From assembly GCA_044868005.1 (NCBI GenBank), contig JBIOVX010000303.1, forward strand, positions 48,504-112,503: a DNA stretch of 64,000 bases, given 5' to 3'. Below are positions 16,606-24,737 of the stretch, in pieces. Position 1 is the first letter of the stretch, and each line of letters begins with the position of its first letter. The translations under genes were made by a program, and so were the position numbers. The stretch comes from DATARR01 sp044868005 (GTDB lineage: Bacteria; Acidobacteriota; Thermoanaerobaculia; Multivoradales; UBA5704). The notes beneath the pieces are model-generated. The model did not search any database, had not been told where the DNA came from, and saw nothing but the letters and a program-made list of their open reading frames with translations.

Positions 16606-19057
16606 AATCCGCCCGCTGCGGATCCCCGCGCTCGCTCACCGGCACGCGCCAGGAGACGCAGAAGGTTGCGCCGCGACGGTCGAAGGCGAGATCCCGCCAT
16701 TCGAACAGCCGCGCGAGGCGCTGCAGGATGCCGCGGCCGCCGTAGGTCTCGCCCGGGCTGTCCGCGGAGGACACGCGGATCTCGTTCTCCACCTCGAAGG
16801 CAAGCTCGCGGCGCACGCGGTCGATGCCGACGCGGAGCGCGGGAGTCGAGCCGGGCCGGCCATGGCGGACGGCGTTGATCAACACCTCGCCGAGAAAGAA
16901 GCCGAAGCCGCCGCGCACGGGACAGGTGAACCAGAACTCCGCCGGCCAATCCATTTCGGCGGTGAAGACGGGCGCCGCGGGATCGGCCCGCGCGCAGAGC
17001 ACGCCGTTGTCCCAGTGCAGCCGGCTGCGCAGGTCGGCGTCGCGCGCCGCCAGCGCGAAGACGCTCTGCAGGCTGTCGATCGTCGCCCGCGCCTGGGTGG
17101 CCTCGATCGAGCTGTCCGGCGGCAGCGGCGGCTCGGCGTCCCAATGATCGAGCAGCCAGGCGGTGGTGCGCAGACGGCGGTCCACGTAGCCGGCGAGCCA
17201 GCGGACGAATTCGGGCGCAGCTCCGGCGCCCTCGCCGCCGCGCAGGCCGTGGGCGAGCACGCGGATCAGGGTATCGACGCCGTGGCTGAGCAGCCCGGCG
17301 AGCTTGCGCCGCTCGTCGCGGCGGGCCTCGCCTTCCAGCTCCTCGGTGAGCAGGGCGAGGTCCGCCTCCGGCTCGACGAGGAAGAGGATGCCCAGGCGGT
17401 GCCGTTCGTCCGCGTGCAGGGTCTCGATGGGCGCGGTGACGGCGACCGAGCGCACGATGGCGTAGCGTTCCTCCACGATCCCGTCCTCGCCGCGCACGCG
17501 CACCGGCAGGCCGTAGGCGCGGCGCGGCTCGGGCTTCGCCACCTGCATGCGCTCGTAGTGGGCGCGTGCCCGCGGGTCCGGCGCCACCATGTCGGCGATG
17601 CGCGATCCCGTCCTCACCCCGAGGTGCTCCGCCGCCTGGTTGCCGAAGACGACCTCGTCGGTGTTCGGGTCGACGACGATCAGCGGCACCTGCATGGTGT
17701 TGAGGAGGTTCTGCTTCTCGGCGAACGCGCTCTCCGCCTTGAGCTGCGCGCGCTCGGCGCGCCGGCGGTTGAGCTCGAAGCCCCAGAGCAGCGCCACCAG
17801 CATCACCGCCGAGAGCAGCAGCGGGATCAGCGGCAGCGGCGACGGAGTGCGCGGAAAGAGGACGACGAGCCAGGTGGTGGCGGCGACCTGGAACGCGGCC
17901 ACCGCTCCCTCGCCCTCGACGACGCCTTGCAGCACGTAGGGCACGCTCTCCGCGGCGGCGCCTCCCGGCTGTCTCGCCAGCCCGGCCACGGCCCTGCGTA
18001 GCGCGGCGGGCCGGTCCTGCGGGAGAGCGCTCGCGATCTTCACCCACGGGCGGCCGCCGGCCGGCGAGTCCGCGAGATGAACGACGCCCGCGATCATCGG
18101 CGGATCGATGTGGCGGGCGAAGGCCTCCCAGTCGATGTCGAACGTCAGGTCCGTGCCGACGAGCCCGCGCGCGCCGGCCTGCGGGTCGCGCAGCGGCACG
18201 GCGATGGTGGTGACGAGCCCCTGGCCGCCGAGGTCGAGATAGAGGCCGGAGTAGAAGGTCTGCGGCCGCGGATCGCCGAAGTCGAAATGGAAGTAGAACT
18301 CGTTGGAGACGAAGGTCGGCCGCTCGGGCGAGCTGGCGAGCTCGCGGCCTTCCTCGACGGCGGCGCGGCGGCTCGCCCGTGGATCGAAAGGATTTCCCGG
18401 CAGCGGCAGCGAGACCAGCGTGCCGTCCTCCGAGAGGCCGTAGATGCGCACCACGCGCGGCGGCCGGCTGCCGGGAAGCGCCGGCAGGGGATGCTCCGCC
18501 AGCACCCGCGGAAGCGCCTCGCTCAACGCCAGGAGGTGAGGTGTGACGGCGGCGAGGAAGCGGTTGGAGGGATGCGCAAGATCCGACAGATCCGCCGAAT
18601 CGAGCGCCGTGCGGCGGGTCATCGCGAACCAATGGCGGTCGAGTTCCACGTAGCTCTGGCTGCGCAAGGAGCCCGGCTGCGGCGGCTGCGGATGCACCAG
18701 TCGTGGAGGCGTGCGCCTCTCCGCCGGCTCGACCCGACGCGCGAGCAGCTCGCGGATGGGCGCGAAGAACGACGGCACCGAGCGGGTGTCCTGCCACTCC
18801 GCCACCTCGCCGTAGAGCCGCGCCTTGGCGGGATCCGCGATGCGCTCGCGGTAGCGCCGCAGCTCCAGGTTGAGCCAAGCCGCGGCGCCCGGCGTCTCGG
18901 TGGGGCGCGCCGGAGTCCGGCCCTGGACGAGCCGGAAGATGGCCTCCGCCTGTGCCTGGCCGATCCGCGCCTGCCACTCGCGCCGGATCGACAGCGCCGC
19001 GAGCGCCACCAGCACGGCGAACAGGAAGACGCCGAGGTAGAGGAGTCGCTTGTTCAA
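16604..19057 (-). CDS. Membrane sensor histidine kinase with large extracytoplasmic domain and PAS
   Basis: An 817-residue protein if it starts at TTG 19057, the first possible start before the first membrane helix (NKRLLYLGVFLFAVLVALAAL). An ectodomain of about 370 residues follows, with Cache-like features, then a second helix near 403-428. Next come a PAS-like domain (LIVVDPNTDEVVFGNQAAEHLG, about 450-560) and a divergent phosphoacceptor region near 592 (LAGLLSHGVDTLI, with a candidate His). The HATPase fold has its N box in GEVLINAVRHG near 726 and G box in GGRGILQRL near 775. No response regulator gene is adjacent. The signal sensed is unknown. Confidence 0.82.
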   Translation of the reverse strand: MNKRLLYLGVFLFAVLVALAALSIRREWQARIGQAQAEAIFRLVQGRTPARPTETPGAAAWLNLELRRYRERIADPAKARLYGEVAEWQDTRSVPSFFAPIRELLARRVEPAERRTPPRLVHPQPPQPGSLRSQSYVELDRHWFAMTRRTALDSADLSDLAHPSNRFLAAVTPHLLALSEALPRVLAEHPLPALPGSRPPRVVRIYGLSEDGTLVSLPLPGNPFDPRASRRAAVEEGRELASSPERPTFVSNEFYFHFDFGDPRPQTFYSGLYLDLGGQGLVTTIAVPLRDPQAGARGLVGTDLTFDIDWEAFARHIDPPMIAGVVHLADSPAGGRPWVKIASALPQDRPAALRRAVAGLARQPGGAAAESVPYVLQGVVEGEGAVAAFQVAATTWLVVLFPRTPSPLPLIPLLLSAVMLVALLWGFELNRRRAERAQLKAESAFAEKQNLLNTMQVPLIVVDPNTDEVVFGNQAAEHLGVRTGSRIADMVAPDPRARAHYERMQVAKPEPRRAYGLPVRVRGEDGIVEERYAIVRSVAVTAPIETLHADERHRLGILFLVEPEADLALLTEELEGEARRDERRKLAGLLSHGVDTLIRVLAHGLRGGEGAGAAPEFVRWLAGYVDRRLRTTAWLLDHWDAEPPLPPDSSIEATQARATIDSLQSVFALAARDADLRSRLHWDNGVLCARADPAAPVFTAEMDWPAEFWFTCPVRGGFGFFLGEVLINAVRHGRPGSTPALRVGIDRVRRELAFEVENEIRVSSADSPGETYGGRGILQRLARLFEWRDLAFDRRGATFCVSWRVPVSERGDPQRAD

Positions 19058-19081
19058 CGGGGGTGAGTATAGTAGCCCCCC

Positions 19082-20128
19082 ATGTCCTGGCTCACCGCGA
19101 ACGCCTTCGTGCGCCGCCCGCTGGCTGTGGCCGAGGACCACCTGCACCACGTTACCGAGCTCCTGGCAGCCATGGCAGAGGCGGACCCCGCGCTCCTCGC
19201 CATGACCACCGTGCTCTGCCTCGATCGCGCCGGACCGGATACCTCGCGTCTGGTGGCGCAGTGGCTCGCCGCGTATCCGGCGGTGCAGGTGGCGGCGAGC
19301 GCCGCACCGGGAGACGAAGAGTCCCGCGAGCCCCGCCGTGCCATCCTCGATTCCGGCGTGTTCGAAAGCGCCAACCATTTTTGCAAGACGGTCGCGGGCA
19401 TGATGCGTCCCGGCGGTCTCCTGTTGCAGGACATTCAGCTCTCCACTCTCGCCTTCATCCCGGCCGACCACTGGTGGGAATCCATCTACCTCGCCAGCAC
19501 CGTGCGCGGCATGTTCGCCGAGAACCCGCCCACCTGCCGGTTCCTCTCCAACAAGCGCGGCTACGAGGCGACCTTCGGCCGCGACCTCATCGACGCCGGG
19601 TTCAATCCCCGCGACGTGATGGACAAGGGCGAGCTGCGGAAGACGGTCGTGCCCGTCGTGCGCGACTATCTGGAGCGGGCGTTTCCGCTCGAGCTGCGAA
19701 TCGCCGGCGAGAGCTTCACCGCCGCCGTCGCGCGGACGGAGGAGGACCGCCGCGAGGTGGAGAGCGCGTTGGACCTTGCGCTGTGGTGTGGCGGCCCTGT
19801 GATCGAGCTCGGCGGCCGCCTTTTATTGGAAGGACGGCGGCTGTCGCTCAAGCCGGGCAGCCAGGAGGCGGTCACCTGGAGCGAGCTCGTCGAGGACCGG
19901 TTTCGCGGTGGCGACGGGATTCCCGTTCTCGACGTGGGGCAGAGGATCGCTCCCCAGGACGCCGGCCGCGCCGAGATCACCAACCTCGCGGCGCGGCACA
20001 TCCACGGTTTGCGGAGCCGCCTGCAAGACGGCGCGGCCATCGTGACCGCACAGCACGCCTACCGTCTTGCCGCGGGGCTCGAGGTCGGCCGGGTGTCGCC
20101 GCGGTCACTTCCGCCGGCCAGGACCTGA
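19082..20128 (+). CDS. Conserved protein of unknown function
   Basis: A 348-residue protein I cannot assign. It has no signal peptide or membrane helix. The central stretch FCKTVAGMMRPGGLLLQDIQL resembles motif IV-VI of Rossmann methyltransferases (a helix, then R-P-G-G-x-L-x-x-x-D), but a clear SAM-binding glycine loop is not visible. Its ATG is only 24 bases from the divergent kinase start, and TATAGT lies about seven bases before the ATG, which would suit a leaderless transcript. The 3' end overlaps the convergent gene by 70 bases. It might be a methyltransferase relative. Confidence 0.6.
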   Translation: MSWLTANAFVRRPLAVAEDHLHHVTELLAAMAEADPALLAMTTVLCLDRAGPDTSRLVAQWLAAYPAVQVAASAAPGDEESREPRRAILDSGVFESANHFCKTVAGMMRPGGLLLQDIQLSTLAFIPADHWWESIYLASTVRGMFAENPPTCRFLSNKRGYEATFGRDLIDAGFNPRDVMDKGELRKTVVPVVRDYLERAFPLELRIAGESFTAAVARTEEDRREVESALDLALWCGGPVIELGGRLLLEGRRLSLKPGSQEAVTWSELVEDRFRGGDGIPVLDVGQRIAPQDAGRAEITNLAARHIHGLRSRLQDGAAIVTAQHAYRLAAGLEVGRVSPRSLPPART

Positions 20129-20745
20129 TTCACCGGGCGCTCGGGAACCTTGTAGTAGAGAAATACCCAGTAGGTCCCGAGCTTCGGGCTGTGCAGCAAG
20201 CTGCCGTAGATGTCGGCGCCCCGGATCGGCTTCTGGGGGTGAAGGTGCAGCTTCGAGATCTCTACTTGCGCCGAGCCTCTGGACTTGAGCTCGTCGACGA
20301 AAACCTCCTGGGACGATGCTCGGCGATACTCCTGGGGGATACGCTCCGCGAACGCCTCCGCCGTCAGGTCCGCCGGCCATGGATTGCCGTCCTGATGAAC
20401 GGGCCCAAAGTTCTCGACCAGGTGCTTGTAGGCGCGATAGAACTGCTGGACCGCCTCGTCGTAATCACGGCCTTCGTAAACCCAGATCTGGATATGGGAG
20501 AGTCCCCCAAGGCCGAAGACAAAGGAGACGTTCCTCGTCTCGCCCATGAACGGGCCATTCTTCGTCTCGAGCCCTTCCGTCGAAGCGACGGGCGTGTACG
20601 GACCGAGCTTCTCGACCGCCTGGACTTCGTCTTTGTTCATGCCGAATCGCCAGGGGCCGTAGCCGTCGACGTCCTGCGCGATGGCGGCCGAGGCGCTGAG
20701 TGTCGTGGCCAGGAGGAGTATGGGTAAAAGGTTCTTGATGTTCAT
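20059..20745 (-). CDS. Secreted protein of unknown function
   Basis: A 228-residue product starting at ATG 20745, chosen for the clean signal peptide that follows (NIKNLLPILLLATTLSASAAIAQ). The mature part begins DGYGPWRFGMNKDEVQAVEKLGPY. 'GxxxFGMtxxEV' is a common opening of small periplasmic proteins in which one domain resembles SmpA/OmlA or is annotated as hypothetical. One Trp-rich segment and a YWVFLYYKVPERP strand follow. The last 23 residues are read antisense to the end of the neighbouring rightward gene, so the C-terminus may be a recent read-through extension. Function unknown. Confidence 0.65.
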   Translation of the reverse strand: MNIKNLLPILLLATTLSASAAIAQDVDGYGPWRFGMNKDEVQAVEKLGPYTPVASTEGLETKNGPFMGETRNVSFVFGLGGLSHIQIWVYEGRDYDEAVQQFYRAYKHLVENFGPVHQDGNPWPADLTAEAFAERIPQEYRRASSQEVFVDELKSRGSAQVEISKLHLHPQKPIRGADIYGSLLHSPKLGTYWVFLYYKVPERPVNQVLAGGSDRGDTRPTSSPAARR

Positions 20746-20909
20746 CTTTCTCACTCCCGCCGCTCTACCTTGCAAACTCTTGGCCATTTGAGAATCATCG
20801 AGCCCGGGCACCTCCCCTTACCTTCTTTTTTCATGCCGCGGCGGCGGAAGGCGCCGGAATAGTCTCCCCTCCAGCCGCCCGCTAGCCTCGTTCGCCAGGG
20901 AGGTGAACC

Positions 20910-22463
20910 TTGGCGAATCCACTCTTTGCGCGGAAGCCTTTGAGCCTGCTGATGGAGGAGCTGCACAGCGAGAACCGGCTGCGCCGGGTGCTCGGCCCCG
21001 TGCAGCTCACCAGCCTCGGCGTCGGCGCGGTGATCGGCGCCGGCATCTTCGTGTCCACGGGCGCGGTGGCGAAGCAGACGGCGGGCCCGGCCCTCATCCT
21101 CTCGTATGCCGTGGCCGGTCTGGTCTGCATCTTCGCCGCGCTGTGCTACGCCGAGTTCGCCTCGATGGTGCCGGTGGCCGGCTCCGCGTACACGTACGCC
21201 TACGCCACGCTCGGCGAGCTGTTCGCCTGGATCATCGGCTGGGACCTGATCCTGGAATACGCGGTGAGCGCCGCCACCGTGGCGGACGGCTGGTCCGGGT
21301 ACTTCCAGAACCTGATCAGCGTCTTCGGCTGGAAGGTGCCGCACGCGCTCGCGGGGCCGGTGGTGGTCTACGACCCGCAGCTCGGCCGTGTGGTGGCCAC
21401 GGGCTCGTTCATCAACCTGCCGGCCGTCTCTATCATCGCCCTGATCACGCTGGTGCTGGTGGTGGGCATCCGCGAGAGCGCGCGGGTGAACACCGCCCTG
21501 GTGGCGGTCAAGGTCGCCGCCGTGCTGTTCGTGATCGGGGTCGGCGCCTTCTACGTCAACCCCGCCAACTGGCATCCCTTCGCCCCCTATGGCCTCGCGG
21601 GTTTGAACCTGTTTGGCCACACTCTCCTCGGCCGGAGCGACGCCGGCGGCCAGCCCCTCGGCATGCTCGCCGGCGCCGCTCTGGCCTTTTTTGCTTACAT
21701 CGGCTTCGACTCGGTCTCCACGCACGCCGAGGAGGCCCGCAAGCCGCAGCGCGACGTGCCGATCGGCATCATCGTCTCCCTCGTGCTCTGCACGCTGCTC
21801 TACATGGGCGTGGTCGCGGTGCTCACCGGCATGGTGCCGTACGGCCAGCTCGACGTGAACGCTCCCGTTGCCGACGCCTTCCGCCGCGTCGGGCTGGTCT
21901 GGGCCCAGGCCCTGATCGCTCTCGCCGGCCTCGCCGGCATCACCTCGGTGATCCTGGTGACGATGCTGAGCCAGGCCCGCATCCTGCTCGCCATCGCCCG
22001 CGACGGCCTGCTTCCCCCGGGCTTCTTCGCCGCCGTGCACGAGCGTTTCCGCACGCCGTGGAAGTCGACCCTCGTCACCGGCCTGTTCGTGGGCTCGCTC
22101 GCCGCCTTCCTGCCGATCAGCGTCCTGCTGCTGCTGGTCAACATGGGGACGCTGTTCGCCTTCGTCATGGTCTGCGCGGCGGTGCTCGTCATGCGGCGGA
22201 AACATCCCGAGGCGGCGCGGCCGTTCCGCGTGCCCTTCGTGCCGGCGGTGCCCATCCTCGGCATCGCGAGCTGCCTGGTGCTGATGTTCTCGCTGCCGTC
22301 GGAGAACTGGCTGCGCCTCTTCGTCTGGCTGGTGATCGGCCTCGTGATCTATTTTTTCTACGGCCGCCGGCACAGCGCGCTGGCGCGGCTGAACGCGGCG
22401 GCACCACAGGAGGAAGGACCTCGGGGACAGCAAGGACTTCAAGGACAAGTACCGTTAGGCTGA
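20910..22463 (+). CDS. APC-family amino acid permease (CAT-like)
   Basis: A 517-residue protein with about 12-13 membrane helices. It opens with the APC signature LGVGAVIGAGIFVSTG in helix 1, the unwound substrate-binding Gly segment. Further conserved features are AALCYAEFASMVPVAGSAYTYAYATLGEL (helices 2-3) and FFAYIGFDSVSTHAEEARKPQRDVP (helix 6 onward), typical of cationic amino acid transporters. The start is TTG 20910, preceded by GGGAGGTGA. The last codons read PRGQQGLQGQ and lie within a copy of the AAGGAC-type repeat, so the repeat has become part of the coding end. An MFS transporter follows. Confidence 0.92.
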   Translation: MANPLFARKPLSLLMEELHSENRLRRVLGPVQLTSLGVGAVIGAGIFVSTGAVAKQTAGPALILSYAVAGLVCIFAALCYAEFASMVPVAGSAYTYAYATLGELFAWIIGWDLILEYAVSAATVADGWSGYFQNLISVFGWKVPHALAGPVVVYDPQLGRVVATGSFINLPAVSIIALITLVLVVGIRESARVNTALVAVKVAAVLFVIGVGAFYVNPANWHPFAPYGLAGLNLFGHTLLGRSDAGGQPLGMLAGAALAFFAYIGFDSVSTHAEEARKPQRDVPIGIIVSLVLCTLLYMGVVAVLTGMVPYGQLDVNAPVADAFRRVGLVWAQALIALAGLAGITSVILVTMLSQARILLAIARDGLLPPGFFAAVHERFRTPWKSTLVTGLFVGSLAAFLPISVLLLLVNMGTLFAFVMVCAAVLVMRRKHPEAARPFRVPFVPAVPILGIASCLVLMFSLPSENWLRLFVWLVIGLVIYFFYGRRHSALARLNAAAPQEEGPRGQQGLQGQVPLG

Positions 22464-22505
22464 GCCTTCCTGTCCGTGGCTGTCCTTGATCGTCCGTGTC
22501 CGTCC
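22425..22505. repeat. AAGGAC-type repeat element, copy 1
   Basis: Direct short units of the form AAGGACAGC / AAGGACTTC run in one direction (22425-22447). After about 20 bases, inverted units of the form CTGTCC(G)TGG and TGTCCTTG follow (to about 22505), so the element can fold back. A 23-base stretch is identical to one at 38019-38041. It spans the 3' end of the permease gene and the gap before the MFS gene. Confidence 0.7.
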
Positions 22506-22542
22506 TTTTGCGGAGCGGCTGTTTTCAGAACAGGAGAGAGCT

Positions 22543-23823
22543 TTGAAAAACCTGAAGGCCGCCGTCGCGGGCTTCTCCCGCACCTTCTGGATAGCCAACA
22601 CCCTGGAGCTCTTCGAGCGCTTCGCCTTCTACGGCGCCAAGGCGGTGCTGACGATCTACCTCGCGCGGCGCGTGGGGCTCGGCCCGCAGGCGGCCGGCTC
22701 GCTTGCGGGAATCTTCTCCGGCGTCCTCTACTGCCTTCCGATCGTGGCGGGAACGGTGGTGGACCGCTACGGTTTCAAGCGCAGCCTCGCCGCGTGCTTC
22801 TCGATCTTCTGCGTCGGCTACTTCCTCATCGGTCTCGCGGGAATGAGCTTCGGCCAGGGGATCGTCGCCACCGTCGGGCGCGGCCCCTACATCGCCGCCG
22901 TGCTGCTGCTGACGGCGATCGGCGGCTCGCTCATCAAGCCCTGCATCGTCGGCACGGTGGCGCGCACCGCGGCGCCGGAGGTGCGCGGGCTCGGCTTCTC
23001 GATCTACTACACCCTGGTCAACGTCGGCGGCGCGATGGGACCGATCCTGGCTCTGCAGGTGCGCGAGAACCTGGGCATCGAGTTCGTCCTCGTGACCTCG
23101 TCCATCACCTCGCTCTTCTGCCTGCTCGGCACCTTGCTGTTCTTCCGCGAGCCCGAGCGCGCGCCGGGCGAGGCGGCGCCGACGTCGTTCGCCAAGGTGC
23201 TGCGCGACATGGCGCTCGTCTTCCGCAACCTGCGCTTCATCAGCTTCCTGCTGATCTTCTCGGGCTTCTGGATCATGTTCTGGCAGATCTTCTACTCGCT
23301 GCCGTTCTATCTCACGGAGACGCTGCGCTTCGAGCGCTTCGAACTGGTCGAGACCGTGGACGCCTGGACGCTCATCCTGCTGACCGTGCCGGTGAGCGCG
23401 CTGGTGCGGCGCTGGCGGCCGATCGTGGCCATGACGGCGGGCTTCGCCGTGGCCTCCGCGTCGTGGCTGCTCATCGCGCTCTTTCCCTCCTGGCAGATGG
23501 TGGCGGTGGCGATGGCCGTGTTCGCCTTCGGCGAGGCGTTGCAGGCGCCACGCTTCTACGAGTACGTGGCCGCGCTGGCGCCGCCCGAGCAGGTAGGCAC
23601 CTTCATGGGCTTCGCCTTCCTGCCGGTGGCGGTGGGCTCCTTCGTGGGCGGTGCCTTCGGCGGCTCGCTGGTGGAGCGCTTCGTCCGCGGCTCCGCCAAT
23701 CCGAGCGCCATGTGGTGGATCGTCGCCGGCGTCGGCTTCACCACGACCGCGCTGATGGTGCTCTATGATCGCCTCGCGGCCGCGCGCCCGGCGCCGGCCG
23801 TGACCGGAACGGAGGATCTGTGA
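22543..23823 (+). CDS. MFS transporter, peptide/POT-like
   Basis: A 426-residue protein starting at TTG 22543, with AGGAGA upstream; the ATG at 22486 lies inside the repeat and lacks a ribosome site. The start FWIANTLELFERFAFYGAKAVLTIYLAR is a POT/PTR signature (E-x-x-E-R-F-x-x-Y). GTVVDRYGFKRSLAACF is the MFS loop 2-3 motif. About 12 helices are present. Members move di- and tripeptides or related solutes with protons, but some residues of the canonical POT ExxERFxYY site differ. The stop overlaps the start of the next gene (GTGA). Confidence 0.85.
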   Translation: MKNLKAAVAGFSRTFWIANTLELFERFAFYGAKAVLTIYLARRVGLGPQAAGSLAGIFSGVLYCLPIVAGTVVDRYGFKRSLAACFSIFCVGYFLIGLAGMSFGQGIVATVGRGPYIAAVLLLTAIGGSLIKPCIVGTVARTAAPEVRGLGFSIYYTLVNVGGAMGPILALQVRENLGIEFVLVTSSITSLFCLLGTLLFFREPERAPGEAAPTSFAKVLRDMALVFRNLRFISFLLIFSGFWIMFWQIFYSLPFYLTETLRFERFELVETVDAWTLILLTVPVSALVRRWRPIVAMTAGFAVASASWLLIALFPSWQMVAVAMAVFAFGEALQAPRFYEYVAALAPPEQVGTFMGFAFLPVAVGSFVGGAFGGSLVERFVRGSANPSAMWWIVAGVGFTTTALMVLYDRLAAARPAPAVTGTEDL

Positions 23824-24731
23824 GCTTCGAGGTCGTGCGACTCGTGGGAGCTTTGTTGATCGTCGTCGCCGCGGCCGCACAGGCTCAGCCGCCGGCGCAG
23901 GAGTCGGAAGAGGCCCGCCTCCGCCGCATGGCCGAGATCGTCAACCGGCCGGTGGTCTACAAGGTTCCCGGGATGGACCAGGTGAAGGTGCGCAAGGACC
24001 TGGTCTACAAGGAGACGAGCGACGCCAACGTCCGCATGGATGTCTACACGCCTCCTGGTGTCGCGGCGGGGGAGAGACGGCCGGCGGTGATCTTCATCCA
24101 CGGCGGAGCCTCTACCGCGTTCCGGCCGAAGGACTGGGGGATCTATCAATCCTGGGGCCGGCTGGTCGCGGCCTCCGGCATGGTGGGCGTCACCTTCACG
24201 CATCGCCTCGGCTTCCCCAAGACGGCGATCCTCGACGGCGCGAGCGATGTAGCGGATGCCATCGCCTACGTCCGCGCCCACGCCGCGGATCTGGAAGTGG
24301 ACGCCGACCGCCTCTGCCTCGCCGCCTACTCGGCCGGCGGACCGATGCTGAGCCCGTTCCTCAGCGATCCGCCGCCCTACGTGCGCTGCCTCGTGGCCTT
24401 CTACACCATCATGGACATCCGCCAGTCGGAGCCTCACCGGCAGAGCGAGACCGCGGAGACGCTCGAGCGCTACTCACCCATCGTGCAGATCGCGAAAGCT
24501 CCCGCCCGCGTCCCGCCGCTCTTCCTCGCCCGCGGAGGCCAGGACCAGATTCCGGGGCTCCTGGACACCCTCGACCGTTTCGTCGCCGAATCCCTGAAGC
24601 AGAACATCCCATTGACGCTCGCCAACCATCCCCAAGGCGTTCACGGCTTCGACAACCAGAACGACGACGAGCGCTCGCGGGAGATCGTGGTGGAGGCGGT
24701 GGAGTTCATGAAGAGGCATCTCGGCCAATAG
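23820..24731 (+). CDS. Secreted alpha/beta hydrolase (carboxylesterase-like)
   Basis: A 303-residue protein starting at GTG 23820, overlapping the MFS stop by four bases, so probably co-translated. A signal peptide (RLVGALLIVVAAAAQAQ) comes first. The oxyanion loop is VIFIHGGAST (HGG), the nucleophile elbow LAAYSAGGPM is G-less (A-Y-S-A-G), and the acid/His parts are LARGGQDQIPGL and HPQGVHGFDNQNDD. This fits the BD-FAE/dienelactone-type esterases. Coupling with an MFS transporter suggests use of an exported or imported ester or peptide. Substrate unknown. Confidence 0.82.
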   Translation: MSFEVVRLVGALLIVVAAAAQAQPPAQESEEARLRRMAEIVNRPVVYKVPGMDQVKVRKDLVYKETSDANVRMDVYTPPGVAAGERRPAVIFIHGGASTAFRPKDWGIYQSWGRLVAASGMVGVTFTHRLGFPKTAILDGASDVADAIAYVRAHAADLEVDADRLCLAAYSAGGPMLSPFLSDPPPYVRCLVAFYTIMDIRQSEPHRQSETAETLERYSPIVQIAKAPARVPPLFLARGGQDQIPGLLDTLDRFVAESLKQNIPLTLANHPQGVHGFDNQNDDERSREIVVEAVEFMKRHLGQ

Positions 24732-24737
24732 AGGCGT

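Noticed and set aside
16604..19471. Longer reading of the sensor kinase starting at 19471
   Set aside because: The extra 138 residues are antisense to the neighbouring gene and have no domain or signal; the first membrane helix follows directly after TTG 19057.
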